DNA of 41,705 bases from Terriglobia bacterium (GCA_020073585.1 JAIQEV010000060.1:1-41705), one strand, 5' to 3'. Positions 8,357-17,697 are shown, counted from the stretch's first letter. The notes: a model not told the origin generated them from the letters alone. Program-made: numbers and translations.

Positions 8357-8665
8357 TCAGTCCAGGTCGAAGTCGCGGATGGGTTTTACGGCGGGCTGGT
8401 CTTTGGCTTTTTTCATGGCCTCGTCGAATTTCTTGGCGAGGATGTCTTCCTTGTTGGATTCGGTGAACCAGGAGTCGCGGAACTTGTCTTCGCGCTGGCG
8501 ATTCTGCTCGGCGAGGATCTTGGCGGCGTCGGAGAGGTCCACGTCGGGGCCCTTGTGGGGCGGGGCTTCATGGGAGAGCACGACGCCGAGGGCGGGGTCC
8601 ACGGTCAGCTTGGCCTGGCAGCAGGGGCAGGCGACGAGGATGGGCTTGTCGTGGGTCTTGGCCAT
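8357..8665 (-). CDS. Small protein with an N-terminal zinc-ribbon-like CPCC motif
   Basis: 102 residues. CPCCQAKLTVDP (about residues 13-24) resembles the first half of a zinc ribbon, but only one CxxC knuckle is present, so metal binding would need a dimer or another ligand. The rest is charged and helical, ending in an acidic DFDLD tail. Similar short proteins occur in Acidobacteriota as uncharacterised genes; I do not know a function. It sits between ftsH and folP with its own terminator downstream and a palindrome upstream, so it is probably transcribed alone. Confidence 0.65.
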   Translation of the reverse strand: MAKTHDKPILVACPCCQAKLTVDPALGVVLSHEAPPHKGPDVDLSDAAKILAEQNRQREDKFRDSWFTESNKEDILAKKFDEAMKKAKDQPAVKPIRDFDLD

Positions 8666-8729
8666 AAAGATATTCTACGCCAATTTGGGGGGAAGGGGCA
8701 CGGGCGGCGGGCAGGCGACGATGAAAGAC

Positions 8730-8749
8730 GGGCACGATGTATCGTGCCC
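8730..8749. repeat. Palindrome GGGCACGATGTATCGTGCCC
   Basis: A perfect 8-bp stem with a TGTA loop is followed by CCTAC. The form (GTAGGGGCACG...CGTGCCC) resembles short dispersed palindromic units found in many copies in several bacterial phyla. Only one copy is in this window. It lies between the ftsH terminator and the start of the zinc-ribbon-like gene. Confidence 0.5.
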
Positions 8750-8766
8750 CTACGGAGAGGTCCGGG

Positions 8767-8806
8767 AAAAAAGGCCAGGGGCGCGGCGTGCCGGGCCCCT
8801 GGCCTT
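8767..8806 (-). terminator. Intrinsic terminator of the tilS-hpt-ftsH operon
   Basis: On the minus strand the stem AAGGCCAGGGGC / GCCCCTGGCCTT (12 bp, 8771-8806) is followed by a T6 run from the plus-strand A6 at 8767-8772. It begins 17 nt after the ftsH stop. Confidence 0.85.
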
Positions 8807-8823
8807 GAGATAAATCGATTTAC

Positions 8824-10773
8824 TTAAGCCTTGGCGGGGTTCTCGCCGCGCGTGAAGCCCGGCGCGGGACGCAGCTCCGGACGGCCGGCGGCGGGCTTGG
8901 GCTCGGTGGCCGGGGCCGGCGGAGCGGTGGGCGGGGTGCGCGGCTTTTCCGGCAGGGGCTTGCCCTCCATGATCAGCTTCACCTCGGCGGCGTCGATGAC
9001 TTCGCGCTCGAGCAGGGCCTGGGCGATGCGCTCGAGGGTGTCGCGGTTGGCGCTCAGGATGTTGCGGGCCTTTTCGTAGCCGCTGCTGACGATGCGCTTC
9101 ACTTCCTTGTCAATCTGGATGGCGGTGTCTTCGGAGTAGTCGCGGTGCTGGGCGATCTCGCGGCCCAGGAAGATGGCCTCTTCCTTTTTGCCGTAGGCCA
9201 GCGGCCCGAGCTCGCTCATGCCCCATTCGCAGACCATGTTGCGGGCGATATCGGTGGCGCGCTCGATGTCGTTGCCGGCGCCGGTGGTGATGTGCCCGAG
9301 GAAGAGCTCTTCGGCGGAGCGGCCGCCCATGAGCACGGCGAGCATGCCCTCGAGATAGTCCTTGGTATAGGTGTGCTTGTCGTCGATGGGCAACTGCATG
9401 GTCAGGCCCAGGGCCATGCCGCGGGGGATGATGGTGACCTTGTGCACGGGATCGGCGCCGGGGGTCATCTCGGCGACGAGGGCGTGACCGGCCTCGTGAT
9501 AGGCGGTGTTCTTCTTCTCCTCGTCGGAGAGAATCATGGACTTGCGCTCGACGCCCATGAGCACCTTGTCCTTGGCCATCTCGAAATCGACCATGAGGAC
9601 GGACTTGCGGTTCTGGCGGGCGGCCCAGAGAGCGGCCTCGTTGACCAGGTTGGCGAGGTCCGCGCCGGAAAAGCCCGGAGTGCCGCGGGCGATGACCGAG
9701 AGATCCACATCGTCGGAGATGGGCACCTTGCGGGTATGCACGCGGAGAATCTCTTCGCGGCCCTTGACGTCGGGGCGGGCCACGACCACGCGGCGGTCGA
9801 AGCGGCCGGGGCGGAGCAATGCCGGGTCCAGCACGTCGGGGCGGTTGGTGGCGGCGATGAGGATGACGCCTTCGTTGGATTCGAAGCCGTCCATCTCGAC
9901 GAGCAGGGCGTTGAGGGTCTGTTCGCGCTCGTCGTGGCCTCCGCCGAGTCCCGCGCCGCGGTGGCGGCCGACGGCGTCAATTTCGTCGATGAAGATGATG
10001 CAGGGGGCGTTCTTCTTGCCCTGCTCGAAAAGATCGCGGACGCGGCTGGCGCCCACGCCGACGAACATCTCGACGAAATCCGAGCCGGAGATGGAGAAGA
10101 AGGGCACGTTAGCTTCGCCGGCGATGGCCCGGGCGAGCAGGGTCTTGCCCGTGCCCGGGGGGCCGACAAGCAGCACGCCCTTGGGGATGCGTCCGCCGAG
10201 CTTCTGGAATTTCTGGGGGTCCTTGAGGAACTCGATGATCTCCTGCAGCTCTTCCTTGGCTTCATCGGTGCCGGCCACGTCCTTGAAGGTGGCCTTTTTC
10301 TGCTGCGCGGAAAGCAGGCGCGCGCGCGATTTGCCGAAGCTCAGGGCCTTGTTGCCGCCGGCCTGCATCTGGCGCATGAGGAAGAAGCAGAAGCCGACCA
10401 GGAGAAGGAGCGGAGCGGCCTGCACCAGGAACATGATCCAGTCGTTGCTGCGCACTTCCTGGACCTTGACCTGCACGGCTTTCTCGCGCAGAGCCTTGGA
10501 GAGATCCGGCGCGCCTTCCTTGAAAACGGTCATGTGAAACTTGCGGTTGGCGGGGCGGGTGTATTCGCCCTTGAGCTCGTAGCTGTTCGGGGAGAGGTAG
10601 ATGGTGACCTCTTTGACGTCGCCGGCATCGACCTTGCCCATGAATTCGCTGTAGCTGGGCTCGTCCTCGCGCGCCGTCTGCCCGTTGGCGGAGACCAGCT
10701 TCCAGAGCATGACGCCCAGGAAGATGATCGAGATCCAGAAGAGAATTGTCTTAACCGCAGAACTCGAATTCAC
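8824..10773 (-). CDS. ftsH: ATP-dependent zinc metalloprotease FtsH
   Basis: 649 residues. FtsH is a membrane-anchored hexameric AAA+ protease that degrades misfolded membrane proteins and regulatory proteins. Two transmembrane segments (about residues 8-26 and 112-133) flank a periplasmic domain. The AAA module has Walker A GPPGTGKT (204-211), Walker B FIDE (261-264), the pore FVGVGA segment and the SRH region [21 protein letters not shown]. The zinc site HEAGH is at 426-430. The C-terminus is a Pro/Ala-rich tail of about 45 residues. The start is GTG with a GAGGA box. It is last in a tilS-hpt-ftsH order and is followed by a strong terminator. Confidence 0.97.
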   Translation of the reverse strand: MNSSSAVKTILFWISIIFLGVMLWKLVSANGQTAREDEPSYSEFMGKVDAGDVKEVTIYLSPNSYELKGEYTRPANRKFHMTVFKEGAPDLSKALREKAVQVKVQEVRSNDWIMFLVQAAPLLLLVGFCFFLMRQMQAGGNKALSFGKSRARLLSAQQKKATFKDVAGTDEAKEELQEIIEFLKDPQKFQKLGGRIPKGVLLVGPPGTGKTLLARAIAGEANVPFFSISGSDFVEMFVGVGASRVRDLFEQGKKNAPCIIFIDEIDAVGRHRGAGLGGGHDEREQTLNALLVEMDGFESNEGVILIAATNRPDVLDPALLRPGRFDRRVVVARPDVKGREEILRVHTRKVPISDDVDLSVIARGTPGFSGADLANLVNEAALWAARQNRKSVLMVDFEMAKDKVLMGVERKSMILSDEEKKNTAYHEAGHALVAEMTPGADPVHKVTIIPRGMALGLTMQLPIDDKHTYTKDYLEGMLAVLMGGRSAEELFLGHITTGAGNDIERATDIARNMVCEWGMSELGPLAYGKKEEAIFLGREIAQHRDYSEDTAIQIDKEVKRIVSSGYEKARNILSANRDTLERIAQALLEREVIDAAEVKLIMEGKPLPEKPRTPPTAPPAPATEPKPAAGRPELRPAPGFTRGENPAKA

Positions 10774-10904
10774 AGTGTCCTCACGTTTACCCCGTCCGCA
10801 GCGAGGCGTTCTTTCCCGGTACGGCGGGGAAGGCGCTGCCAGGGTTGCCGTCCCCGGCCGGCCATTCCCATCCCAGGCCTTATCTTACTATTTTACCCGG
10901 CAAC

Positions 10905-11471
10905 TCACTTCCGGCCGCGGTTTTTTCCGCGGGGCGTGCCCTTCCGTGTGCCAGCCGCCAAAGCCGGCAGGTTGCGCCCCAGGCCATTGGGCGCAGGCAG
11001 GCCGTAACCCACCCATACTTGATTAGATGCAGTCCGGAAGCCAAAGTAATCCGGCTCCAGGCTGACGTGGCGCCGCGCCGGCTTGTCCAGAAGGACGGCC
11101 AGGCGCAGCGAGCGGGGCCGGCTTTCGCCGAGGCGGCGCAGGAGAAATTCCTGGGTCACGCCGCTTTCGATCACGGCATCCACCAGCAGGACGTCCCGGC
11201 CGCGGAGGTCGGGGCGCTTGCCGAAGAAGACCTCGCGCAGGGGGCGGCTATTGTATTTCACGTCGCGCACGTCCGCGGAAACAAAGTGACAGGTCAGCGG
11301 CCCGGGCAGGTGGCGGACGAGGTCGGCGGCAAAAATGAAGCCGCGGTCCATGGTGATGACCACGTCCAGGCGGCGGCCGCGGTAGTCCCGGTGGATGGCC
11401 CTGCCCAGGGCGGCCACTTGTTTAGCGATGCGTGGCGCGGAATAGCCCGCGCGGGAACGGCTGCTCAACAT
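10905..11471 (-). CDS. hpt: Hypoxanthine phosphoribosyltransferase-like protein
   Basis: 188 residues, a type I phosphoribosyltransferase that would salvage hypoxanthine or guanine using PRPP. Family features are the FIFAADLVR segment after the first strand, the LDKPARR motif, PDYFGF for base binding and the VGYGLPAPNGLGRNLP end. The PRPP loop reads VLLVDAVIESGVT: the second acidic residue of the usual E/D-D pair is Ala, and the usual Lys-Gly near residue 42 is Asp-Arg. It is therefore a divergent member and its activity should not be assumed. The start has a GAGGA box; the gene overlaps tilS by 7 nt, matching the widespread tilS-hpt-ftsH order. Confidence 0.85.
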   Translation of the reverse strand: MLSSRSRAGYSAPRIAKQVAALGRAIHRDYRGRRLDVVITMDRGFIFAADLVRHLPGPLTCHFVSADVRDVKYNSRPLREVFFGKRPDLRGRDVLLVDAVIESGVTQEFLLRRLGESRPRSLRLAVLLDKPARRHVSLEPDYFGFRTASNQVWVGYGLPAPNGLGRNLPALAAGTRKGTPRGKNRGRK

Positions 11472-13021
11472 GATTCCTCGACGATCACGATTCCGGCCCG
11501 GGTACGTTCATCCGGTGCGAATTCCGCGGCGACCGGAAAGCCGCGGACCCACGCGATCGCTCCGCCGCTCGTCAGGACCGGCCAGCCCTCGCGTTGCCAC
11601 CGGCTGATGCGCTTTTCCAGGAACAAGCGCTTCAGTTTGTGCGGGCGCTGGTGGCCCGCGGGGCGAAAGGCATCCCCGGGCCGCCAGTTGCGCAGAAGGA
11701 GTGGCGCACGGAGGCGGTTGCGGTCCAATACCGCCGCTACCTCCCTAGTTTCCCCCCTCCGCGCAGGCCAGTCAATGACCCTGAGATGGAAGACGCAGTT
11801 CAGTTCCGGCACGATAACGGTTGCGCCGCGCGCTCCGAGATGCACGGGATAGGCGAACTCCCGCGCCGCCGGGCCAGCCGCGGGCTTTCCGGGCGGCGCG
11901 GATTGTCCGCGGATCACGACATCGTCCAGATCGCGGCGCGCTTCCACGCCGCCCGGCAGCTGGAGGACGTTGCCGCTGGGGCCGTGCTCGGCCAGATGCA
12001 GGAGCGCTTCGAGGTGCTGCGCGGTGAGCTGGCCGGGGCGCTGCTTCACGCTCGCGACGATGCGCCGCAGCAGGCGCTTGCTCAGGGCCCGCGCCGTCGC
12101 GGCTCTTTCTTTCGCAGGGGTTTCGGGGCCCTCGGTGCCGAGCCTTGCTTCTTCCTTCCAGGGCCGCAGCAGATCCGCGGCTCGGATGCGCACCGCATGC
12201 TCTTCGCGCCGGGCCAGCGCCGCCACGCGCTCCGCCGCCAAGGCCTCGAGGAAGGCCTCGTCTTCGCGGGCCCGCTCGGCCAGCTCGGTCAGGTGCGCGA
12301 CCACGGCGGGCTGGAAAGACCGCTCCAGCAGCGGCAGCAGCTTGCGGCGAATGCGCGCGCGCAGGCGCGTGAGGTCCAGGTTGGTGACGTCCTCGCGCCA
12401 GCGCTGTTTGCGGGCCCGCAGATAGGCGCGCAGCTCCTCGCGGCGCAGCTCGAGCAGCGGGCGCAGCACGTGGTCCACGAGCGGATGGATGCCGCCGAGC
12501 CCGGCCAGCCCGGTGCCGCGCAGGATGTGCGCCAGCACGGTTTCCGCCTGGTCGTCGGCGGTGTGGGCCACGGCGACGCGGTTCGCGTGGCCCTCCTGCA
12601 CCAGGCGGGCGAAAAATTCGTAACGCAGGCGCCGCGCCGCGTCTTCGAGATTGCCGCGCCGCCGCCGGGCCTCCGCGGCTACGTCCGCGCGGTGCACGTG
12701 GAAGGGAAGTGCGCGGGCCGCGGCGAGGCGGGCCACGAACTTTTCATCCGCGTCGGAAGCCTTGCCGCGCAACTGGTGATTGAAGTGCGCCACACTGAGC
12801 ACGATGCCCAGGCGCTCGCGCAGCTCCTCGAGCAGGAGCAGCAGGGCCACGGAATCGGCGCCGCCGGAAACGGCCACGGCGACGCGGTCGCCGGGGCGCA
12901 GCATGGCCTGGCGCTGGAGCGAGTGCAGGACGCGGCGCGGCAGGTCGTTCGGTGCGGGGCGCCCGGGGCGCCCGTGGCGTTCGATACGCGCGCGTTGCGG
13001 CGCTGGCTTTTTGGGGGGCAT
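11465..13021 (-). CDS. tilS: tRNA(Ile)-lysidine synthetase TilS
   Basis: 518 residues. TilS attaches lysine to C34 of tRNA-Ile(CAU), so that it reads AUA instead of AUG; it is essential in most bacteria. The N-type ATP pyrophosphatase loop SGGADS lies near residue 54, followed by AHFNHQLRGKASDADE and VAVAHTADDQAETVLAHILRGTGLAGLGGI, all standard for the family. The central region is helical, and the C-terminal domain has NWRPGDAFRPAGHQRPHKLKRLFLEK and AWVRGFPVA. Length fits the long TilS form. Residues 1-38 are basic and variable; no strong ribosome-binding site precedes the ATG, so the start could be internal. It overlaps hpt by 7 nt. Confidence 0.95.
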   Translation of the reverse strand: MPPKKPAPQRARIERHGRPGRPAPNDLPRRVLHSLQRQAMLRPGDRVAVAVSGGADSVALLLLLEELRERLGIVLSVAHFNHQLRGKASDADEKFVARLAAARALPFHVHRADVAAEARRRRGNLEDAARRLRYEFFARLVQEGHANRVAVAHTADDQAETVLAHILRGTGLAGLGGIHPLVDHVLRPLLELRREELRAYLRARKQRWREDVTNLDLTRLRARIRRKLLPLLERSFQPAVVAHLTELAERAREDEAFLEALAAERVAALARREEHAVRIRAADLLRPWKEEARLGTEGPETPAKERAATARALSKRLLRRIVASVKQRPGQLTAQHLEALLHLAEHGPSGNVLQLPGGVEARRDLDDVVIRGQSAPPGKPAAGPAAREFAYPVHLGARGATVIVPELNCVFHLRVIDWPARRGETREVAAVLDRNRLRAPLLLRNWRPGDAFRPAGHQRPHKLKRLFLEKRISRWQREGWPVLTSGGAIAWVRGFPVAAEFAPDERTRAGIVIVEESC

Positions 13022-13111
13022 GGCGTTCCGCAGCTATCGTAGCAACGCCAGCCGGGCAGGTCGAGCGCCTATCCTGGTATTGCGCTTCCGCGACCGGCGG
13101 CGGAGCGGGAA

Positions 13112-15061
13112 CTAGCGCGCGCGGGACATGTGGAAAAAGAAGATCACGAGGAGTTGGGCGTCGCGGAGCAGGTTGAAGGGAAGCTGGAGAACGGGGATGC
13201 GCACCCAACGCCGTTCGCTCCAGCGTTCCCGCACGGTGCTCCAGAACGCAGCGAGATCCCGGCGCGTGTACACCTTGCCGGGCACCAGCAGCGGGCTCCA
13301 CTTGGCCCAGAAGAGATGCAGCTTGGAGGGCACGCGCAGCGAAGGGAAGTGCGCCTTGGCGCGCCGGTAGGCGGCCTGCAGGTCCGCGGGCTTCAGGCGG
13401 CCGTAGGCGGCGCGAATCCTGGTGAGCTCTTCCACGACGCGCTGTTCGGCTTCGGAGGGGTGGCGCGTCTGCAGCCACAGCTCTTCCATCTCGGTCAGGA
13501 TGCGCAGCATGCCCCGGAGATCCGCGTGAATCTCCTTGGCGCGGGTCTTGAAGTACGCCCAGCGCGAGAGGATGGGAAAGCCCGGGCGGCGGTTTTTGCG
13601 GCCTTTCAGGCGGAAGAAGCCGCACATCATGGGGTGGCGGCCCTCGGTGAGGATGGAGTTGCGGTACCACAGGAAGCGCAGGAAATTGTTCCAGTAATTG
13701 GCGCGCGGGCCGCGCTGCAGCAGTTCCTTCATGTTTTCGAAGCTGTAGAAGGTGTTCCAGGCTTCGAAATAGCTGGCGCGCCACGCGCCGTCTTTCATGT
13801 GCGGATGCGCGGTGACCTCGTGGTGCGAGTCGTAGAGGTTGAAATCGGGGTGCATCCATTCGCCGCGGCGGGCGGTGTGCAGATGGTCCATGGAGCCGGG
13901 CAGGGGCATGAGCATGAAAAAGGAGGCGTGGTCGGGGCGCACGGTATGCTTGAGGAACTCCACGTCGCGGCGCACCGATTCGGCCGTGTCGTGGGGGAAG
14001 CCGATGATGTAGCCGACGTGCGTGGAGATGTCGGAGGTGCGGTAGGCCTCGATGAGCTGAGCATACTCGTGCACATGGTTCTGGTTCTTGCCTGCGGCGG
14101 CCAGGTTGGCGGGGTTCACGCTCTCCATGCCGATGAAGACGTTGATGCAGCCGGCGCGCCGCGCCTTGCCGACAAAGTTCTTGATCTTCCAGGAGAGCAC
14201 GTCCACCTGCATCATGAACTCGACGGGAATGTGTTCTTCCTCGCGCAGGCGGATCAGGGCGTCGAAGATGGCTTCCCAGTTCTTGTTGCGGGCGAAATTG
14301 TCGTCGGTGAAGAAGTAGAACGTTACGTGGTGCACGCGGTGATTGTGGCGGATGGCTTCGGCGATGTGCTCCGCGGAGCGAAAGCGCATCTTGCGCCCCT
14401 GCACGTTGATGATGGTGCAGAAGGTGCATTCGAAGGGGCAGCCGCGCCCGCAGTCCAGGGTGCCGAAGTTGGGGGCGACGAACTTGCGCAGGTATTGCTT
14501 GCGGACCACCGGAATCGGCTTGGTGTACAGGTCCGGCTTGTCGTTCAGGAAGTCGTAGAGCGGCTTCAGCCGGCCGTGCACCGCGTCGGCGAGCAAGTCG
14601 CCCCAGCTCTCTTCGACCTCGCCCTTGACGATGGTCACGCCCGCGTCGAGGAGCTGCTGGATGTCCGGGGGGATCGCCGGGAGCAGGGCCAGGTAGCCGC
14701 TGACGTGGAAGCCGCCGATCAGCACGGTGAGGCCGGCGCGGCGGAAGACGCGCGCCAGATCGGCGGCGCGGGGAAACTGATTGGTCTGCACGCCAGCGAG
14801 GCAGACGATGGTTTTGGTGCGGGCGCTGCGCTGCGAGCGGCAGATGCGCTTCACCGGGACCTTGTCCACGGTCTCGTCGAAGAGGTGCACCTGGACGCGT
14901 ACGTCCTCACCGAGGCGCTTCTGGGCCACCACTTCTTCGGTTAAACCGGCGAGGCAGGCCAGGGTGTTGCTGGGCAGGACGCCGCGCCAGTGGCGGACGA
15001 CGTAGCCGTCGTCGTCATATTGCGTGGGCTTGATGAGGTAAAGCTGAACGTTCCGTACCAT
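13112..15061 (-). CDS. Radical SAM protein of the B12-binding-domain type
   Basis: 649 residues from ATG 15061 (MVRNVQLYLI), the first plausible start; a longer frame upstream looks non-coding. The N-terminal ~180 residues resemble a Rossmann-type cobalamin-binding domain (LIGGFHVSGYL near 114-124), but the DxHxxG cobalamin motif is absent, so B12 binding is not shown. The radical SAM cluster is CPFECTFC (C208, C212, C215), followed by the TIM-barrel pieces FYFFTDDNFARN and FIGMESVNPANL. The C-terminal 200 residues are helical, rich in Arg and Trp, and ends in hydrophobic IPVLQLPFNLLRDAQLLVIFFFHM, perhaps membrane-associated. Lipid-modifying radical SAM enzymes share this layout, but no substrate is indicated. 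Confidence 0.8.
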   Translation of the reverse strand: MVRNVQLYLIKPTQYDDDGYVVRHWRGVLPSNTLACLAGLTEEVVAQKRLGEDVRVQVHLFDETVDKVPVKRICRSQRSARTKTIVCLAGVQTNQFPRAADLARVFRRAGLTVLIGGFHVSGYLALLPAIPPDIQQLLDAGVTIVKGEVEESWGDLLADAVHGRLKPLYDFLNDKPDLYTKPIPVVRKQYLRKFVAPNFGTLDCGRGCPFECTFCTIINVQGRKMRFRSAEHIAEAIRHNHRVHHVTFYFFTDDNFARNKNWEAIFDALIRLREEEHIPVEFMMQVDVLSWKIKNFVGKARRAGCINVFIGMESVNPANLAAAGKNQNHVHEYAQLIEAYRTSDISTHVGYIIGFPHDTAESVRRDVEFLKHTVRPDHASFFMLMPLPGSMDHLHTARRGEWMHPDFNLYDSHHEVTAHPHMKDGAWRASYFEAWNTFYSFENMKELLQRGPRANYWNNFLRFLWYRNSILTEGRHPMMCGFFRLKGRKNRRPGFPILSRWAYFKTRAKEIHADLRGMLRILTEMEELWLQTRHPSEAEQRVVEELTRIRAAYGRLKPADLQAAYRRAKAHFPSLRVPSKLHLFWAKWSPLLVPGKVYTRRDLAAFWSTVRERWSERRWVRIPVLQLPFNLLRDAQLLVIFFFHMSRAR

Positions 15062-15240
15062 GGATGCTGTCGTTCTGCGGGCGAAGTTTCTTGGCGAAGG
15101 AAGGCCTTGAACCACTACACAGTCTACGCGCTCGGGCAGGAGGCGGCAAGACGAAACGCGCGCGGAGAAAAGTTCATTCCCATGTTGAAACTGTCTTGCA
15201 GAAGAGATGCCCGGCCATTTTGCTCGACAGTCACGGCTGC

Positions 15241-16710
15241 TCACAGGTTCGGCCGGCGCTGGTGCCAGTCGGTGGCCAACTGGTAGGCGTGGGCGCACTC
15301 GATGCAGGCATCCTCGCGGAAGGCGTCGGCCACGAACTGGATGCCCATGGGCAGGTTCTTCTCCTTGGTGAAGCCGCAGGGCACGGAGATGGCCGGCAAG
15401 CCCGCAACGTTGGACATGCCGATGACGTTCCACCTCTGGGTGCCGGGCGGCGGCGCTTCCGTTTTCTTCTCAGTCGGCTGCTCTTTTTTTTCGGGAGGCG
15501 CGGCGTCGAAGTCGCGGTCCAGTGGCGGCGCGGGGGCGATGCGGCTGGGGGCCACCAGCGCGTCGTGCTTTTCGAACAGCCGGGCAACTTCCGCCTGGAT
15601 CCGGGTGCGGATGCGGAAGGCGTCGAGATAGTCCGCGGCGGTCAAGGACAGTGCGGAGCGCAAGCCGGCGCGCTGGGTTTCGTCGAGCAGTTCGTCCACG
15701 CGCCCGCTTTCGATGAAGGGGCGGAAGATGGAGCCGGCCTCCGCCAGGTACAGGGCTTCCGCCACCGCGCCGTAGGGGAACTCCGGCAACTCGATGGGCT
15801 CGAGTTTGGCGCCCAGGGAGCGCAGCACGGCGCAGGCCGCGTCGAACGCCGCGCCTACTTCGGGATCGCCGTGCGCCGTGAAGTCCGGACGGACCACGCC
15901 GAGGGTCTTGCCGGAGAGCGAGCGGGCGCGCTTCTCGTCGTTCGGCGGCCACCAGAAAAAAGGAACCTTGCCGGAGGCGGCGTCACGCGGGTCTTCGCCG
16001 GCGATGGCGTTGAGCACCAGCCCGCAGTCCACCGCGCTGCGGCACATGGGACCAAGCTTATCCATGGTCCAGGAGAGGGCCATGGCGCCGTGGCGGCTGA
16101 CGCGGCCGTAGGTGGGGCGCAGGCCGCTCACGCCGGAAAACGCGCTAGGGGTGATGATCGAGCCGAGCGTCTCCGAGCCGATGGCGAAGGCCACCAGGCC
16201 CGGGGGCACCGCCGCGCCCGGCCCGCTGGAGCTGCCGCCGGCCCAATGCGCGAGGTTGTAGGGGCAGCGCGCGGCGCCCTGCAGGGAGGCGTGGCCGCTG
16301 TTGTAGCCGCCGCCGCCGGCCAGCTCGATCATGGCCAGCTTGGCGACGAGGATGGCGCCGGCTTCGCGCAGCTTGCGCACCACGGTGGCGTCGTAGTCGA
16401 AGAGCTGGTTCCGGAAGGGCGGCGCGCCCCAGGTGGTGGGGATACCGCGCGTGGCCAGGAGGTCCTTGGCGCCGTAGGGAATGCCGTGCAGCGGGCCGAG
16501 GGAGCGTCCGGCGGCGATTTCGCGCTCCGCGCTGCGCGCTTCGTCGAGGGCGCGCTCGCGGGTGATGGTGGCCACGGCGCCGAGCTTCGGCCCCAGTTGC
16601 TCGAGGCGCGCGAGGGTGGCTTCGGTCAGTTCCACCGGCGAAATCTTGCGCTCCTGGATCAGCTTGCCCAGTTCCTGCACGCTCAGATAGAGGATGTCTT
16701 CGCCGATCAT
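15241..16710 (-). CDS. Amidase-signature family hydrolase
   Basis: 489 residues from ATG 16710, chosen for the AAGGAG box 7 nt upstream; an in-frame ATG at 16776 has none. The Ser-cisSer-Lys triad is visible: K82 (GAKDLLA), S160 (AGGSSSGPG) and S184 (GSETLGSI). The glycine-rich signature matches GatA-type amidases, but there is no gatB or gatC nearby, so a stand-alone amidase acting on amide substrates is likelier than a tRNA amidotransferase. A low-complexity insert rich in Pro, Glu and Lys lies at about 405-430. It has no signal peptide. It is 159 nt downstream of the SIMPL gene across a hairpin, so co-transcription is uncertain. Confidence 0.88.
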   Translation of the reverse strand: MIGEDILYLSVQELGKLIQERKISPVELTEATLARLEQLGPKLGAVATITRERALDEARSAEREIAAGRSLGPLHGIPYGAKDLLATRGIPTTWGAPPFRNQLFDYDATVVRKLREAGAILVAKLAMIELAGGGGYNSGHASLQGAARCPYNLAHWAGGSSSGPGAAVPPGLVAFAIGSETLGSIITPSAFSGVSGLRPTYGRVSRHGAMALSWTMDKLGPMCRSAVDCGLVLNAIAGEDPRDAASGKVPFFWWPPNDEKRARSLSGKTLGVVRPDFTAHGDPEVGAAFDAACAVLRSLGAKLEPIELPEFPYGAVAEALYLAEAGSIFRPFIESGRVDELLDETQRAGLRSALSLTAADYLDAFRIRTRIQAEVARLFEKHDALVAPSRIAPAPPLDRDFDAAPPEKKEQPTEKKTEAPPPGTQRWNVIGMSNVAGLPAISVPCGFTKEKNLPMGIQFVADAFREDACIECAHAYQLATDWHQRRPNL

Positions 16711-16760
16711 GCCGCTTCTCCTTGTGGCGCCGGATGAGGCTGTGGTGTGCTGCAGCTGAG

Positions 16761-16796
16761 ATCCTTCGGGCTGCAAAAAACAGAGCCCTCAGGATG
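16761..16796 (-). repeat. Imperfect hairpin in the SIMPL-amidase gap
   Basis: ATCCTTCGGGCT (16761-16772) is nearly complementary to AGCCCTCAGGAT (16784-16795), with an A-rich loop. Similar units with an AGATCCTTCG...CTCAGGATGAC outline are common intergenic repeats in soil bacterial genomes. There is no clear T-run. Confidence 0.4.
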
Positions 16797-16869
16797 ACAA
16801 CGGGGTTGAAATCGCCTGCCCAGAACGAAGGATGCTTTCCCCGGTCATTCGAATCGGCGGCTCTGCTCG

Positions 16870-17649
16870 CTACTGAATCTGAAACGCGCACTGAACTGTC
16901 GCGCTTACCGTGATTTTCTCCGGCTGCGGCACTGGCGGAGGAGCAGCAGCTCTCTGATTCTTGCTGAACATTCCGCTGTCAGCAGTGACTTCGACGGCTT
17001 GCATTGAGCTGAGTCCGGCTACCGAATAGGCGTCCATGCGGGAGACGCCGACGAGTTGTTTCACGTCCAGATTGGCAAAACGCAGGGACCCGACCTTTTG
17101 TCCCTTCTGCTCGAGCGCCGCGCCGGCGCGCCCGATAGCGCGTTTCATGGCTTCGGCGACAGCTTTTTGCTTGGCGGCTTCCTCGTCGGCCAAAGAATAG
17201 GTCAGCGAGCGGAAATCGGCGATCCCATCCTGGATGGATTCGTCCATGAGGGTTCCGAGCCTGGAAAAGTCTTTCACCTTGAGCACGAGATGGCCGCTGA
17301 CCTGGTAGGAGCGCGCGCGTTTTTTGCGGTCGCCTTCGTAGAAGGGCTGCACGGTGAGCACGCCCAAGGCAATCTCGTCTTTCTTAAGGCCATTGCGTTC
17401 GGCCAGGTCCACGATCTTACGCATGGACTGGGTGGCCTTGTCGTAGGCCAGCTTCAGCTCCTTTTCCTGGGCGCTGATGTCGAAGCTCAGAGTGGCCAGG
17501 TCCGGATCGGCTTCATAGGTGCCTTCGGCCTGCACCACCAGCGTATCGGCGATAAATTTCACGTCCGGGCTTTGCGCTCCGGCCGTGAGGGAGAGGAAAC
17601 AGAGGGAAAAGAGAAGCAGAAACCCCAGGGAGAAGAACAGGCGTTTCAT
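16870..17649 (-). CDS. SIMPL domain protein (DUF541), exported
   Basis: 259 residues. A signal peptide covers residues 1-25 (hydrophobic, ending AGAQS). The SIMPL domain fills the rest: LVVQAEGTYEADPDLATLSFDIS is the first strand set, followed by helices and strands with the YQVSGHLVLKVKDFSRLGTLMDESI segment and the final KITVSATVQCAFQI. SIMPL proteins assemble into periplasmic or extracellular oligomers of largely unknown role. A likely ribosome-binding site (GGAGG) lies 5 nt before the ATG. It follows the small Tat protein by 48 nt and may be co-transcribed with it. Confidence 0.88.
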   Translation of the reverse strand: MKRLFFSLGFLLLFSLCFLSLTAGAQSPDVKFIADTLVVQAEGTYEADPDLATLSFDISAQEKELKLAYDKATQSMRKIVDLAERNGLKKDEIALGVLTVQPFYEGDRKKRARSYQVSGHLVLKVKDFSRLGTLMDESIQDGIADFRSLTYSLADEEAAKQKAVAEAMKRAIGRAGAALEQKGQKVGSLRFANLDVKQLVGVSRMDAYSVAGLSSMQAVEVTADSGMFSKNQRAAAPPPVPQPEKITVSATVQCAFQIQ

Positions 17650-17697
17650 GTGAGCCTCCAGAATATAAGGATCGTCGACGATTCAGACCTGACTCCT

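Noticed and set aside
9145-11007. 620-codon plus-strand open frame opposite ftsH and hpt
   Set aside because: It mirrors the codon bias of the ftsH strand and has no recognisable domain.
13112-15433. Longer form of the radical SAM protein starting at 15433
   Set aside because: The extra 124 residues are low-complexity and Arg/Cys-rich, and overlap the end of the amidase gene by about 190 nt; ATG 15061 begins the typical first strand.
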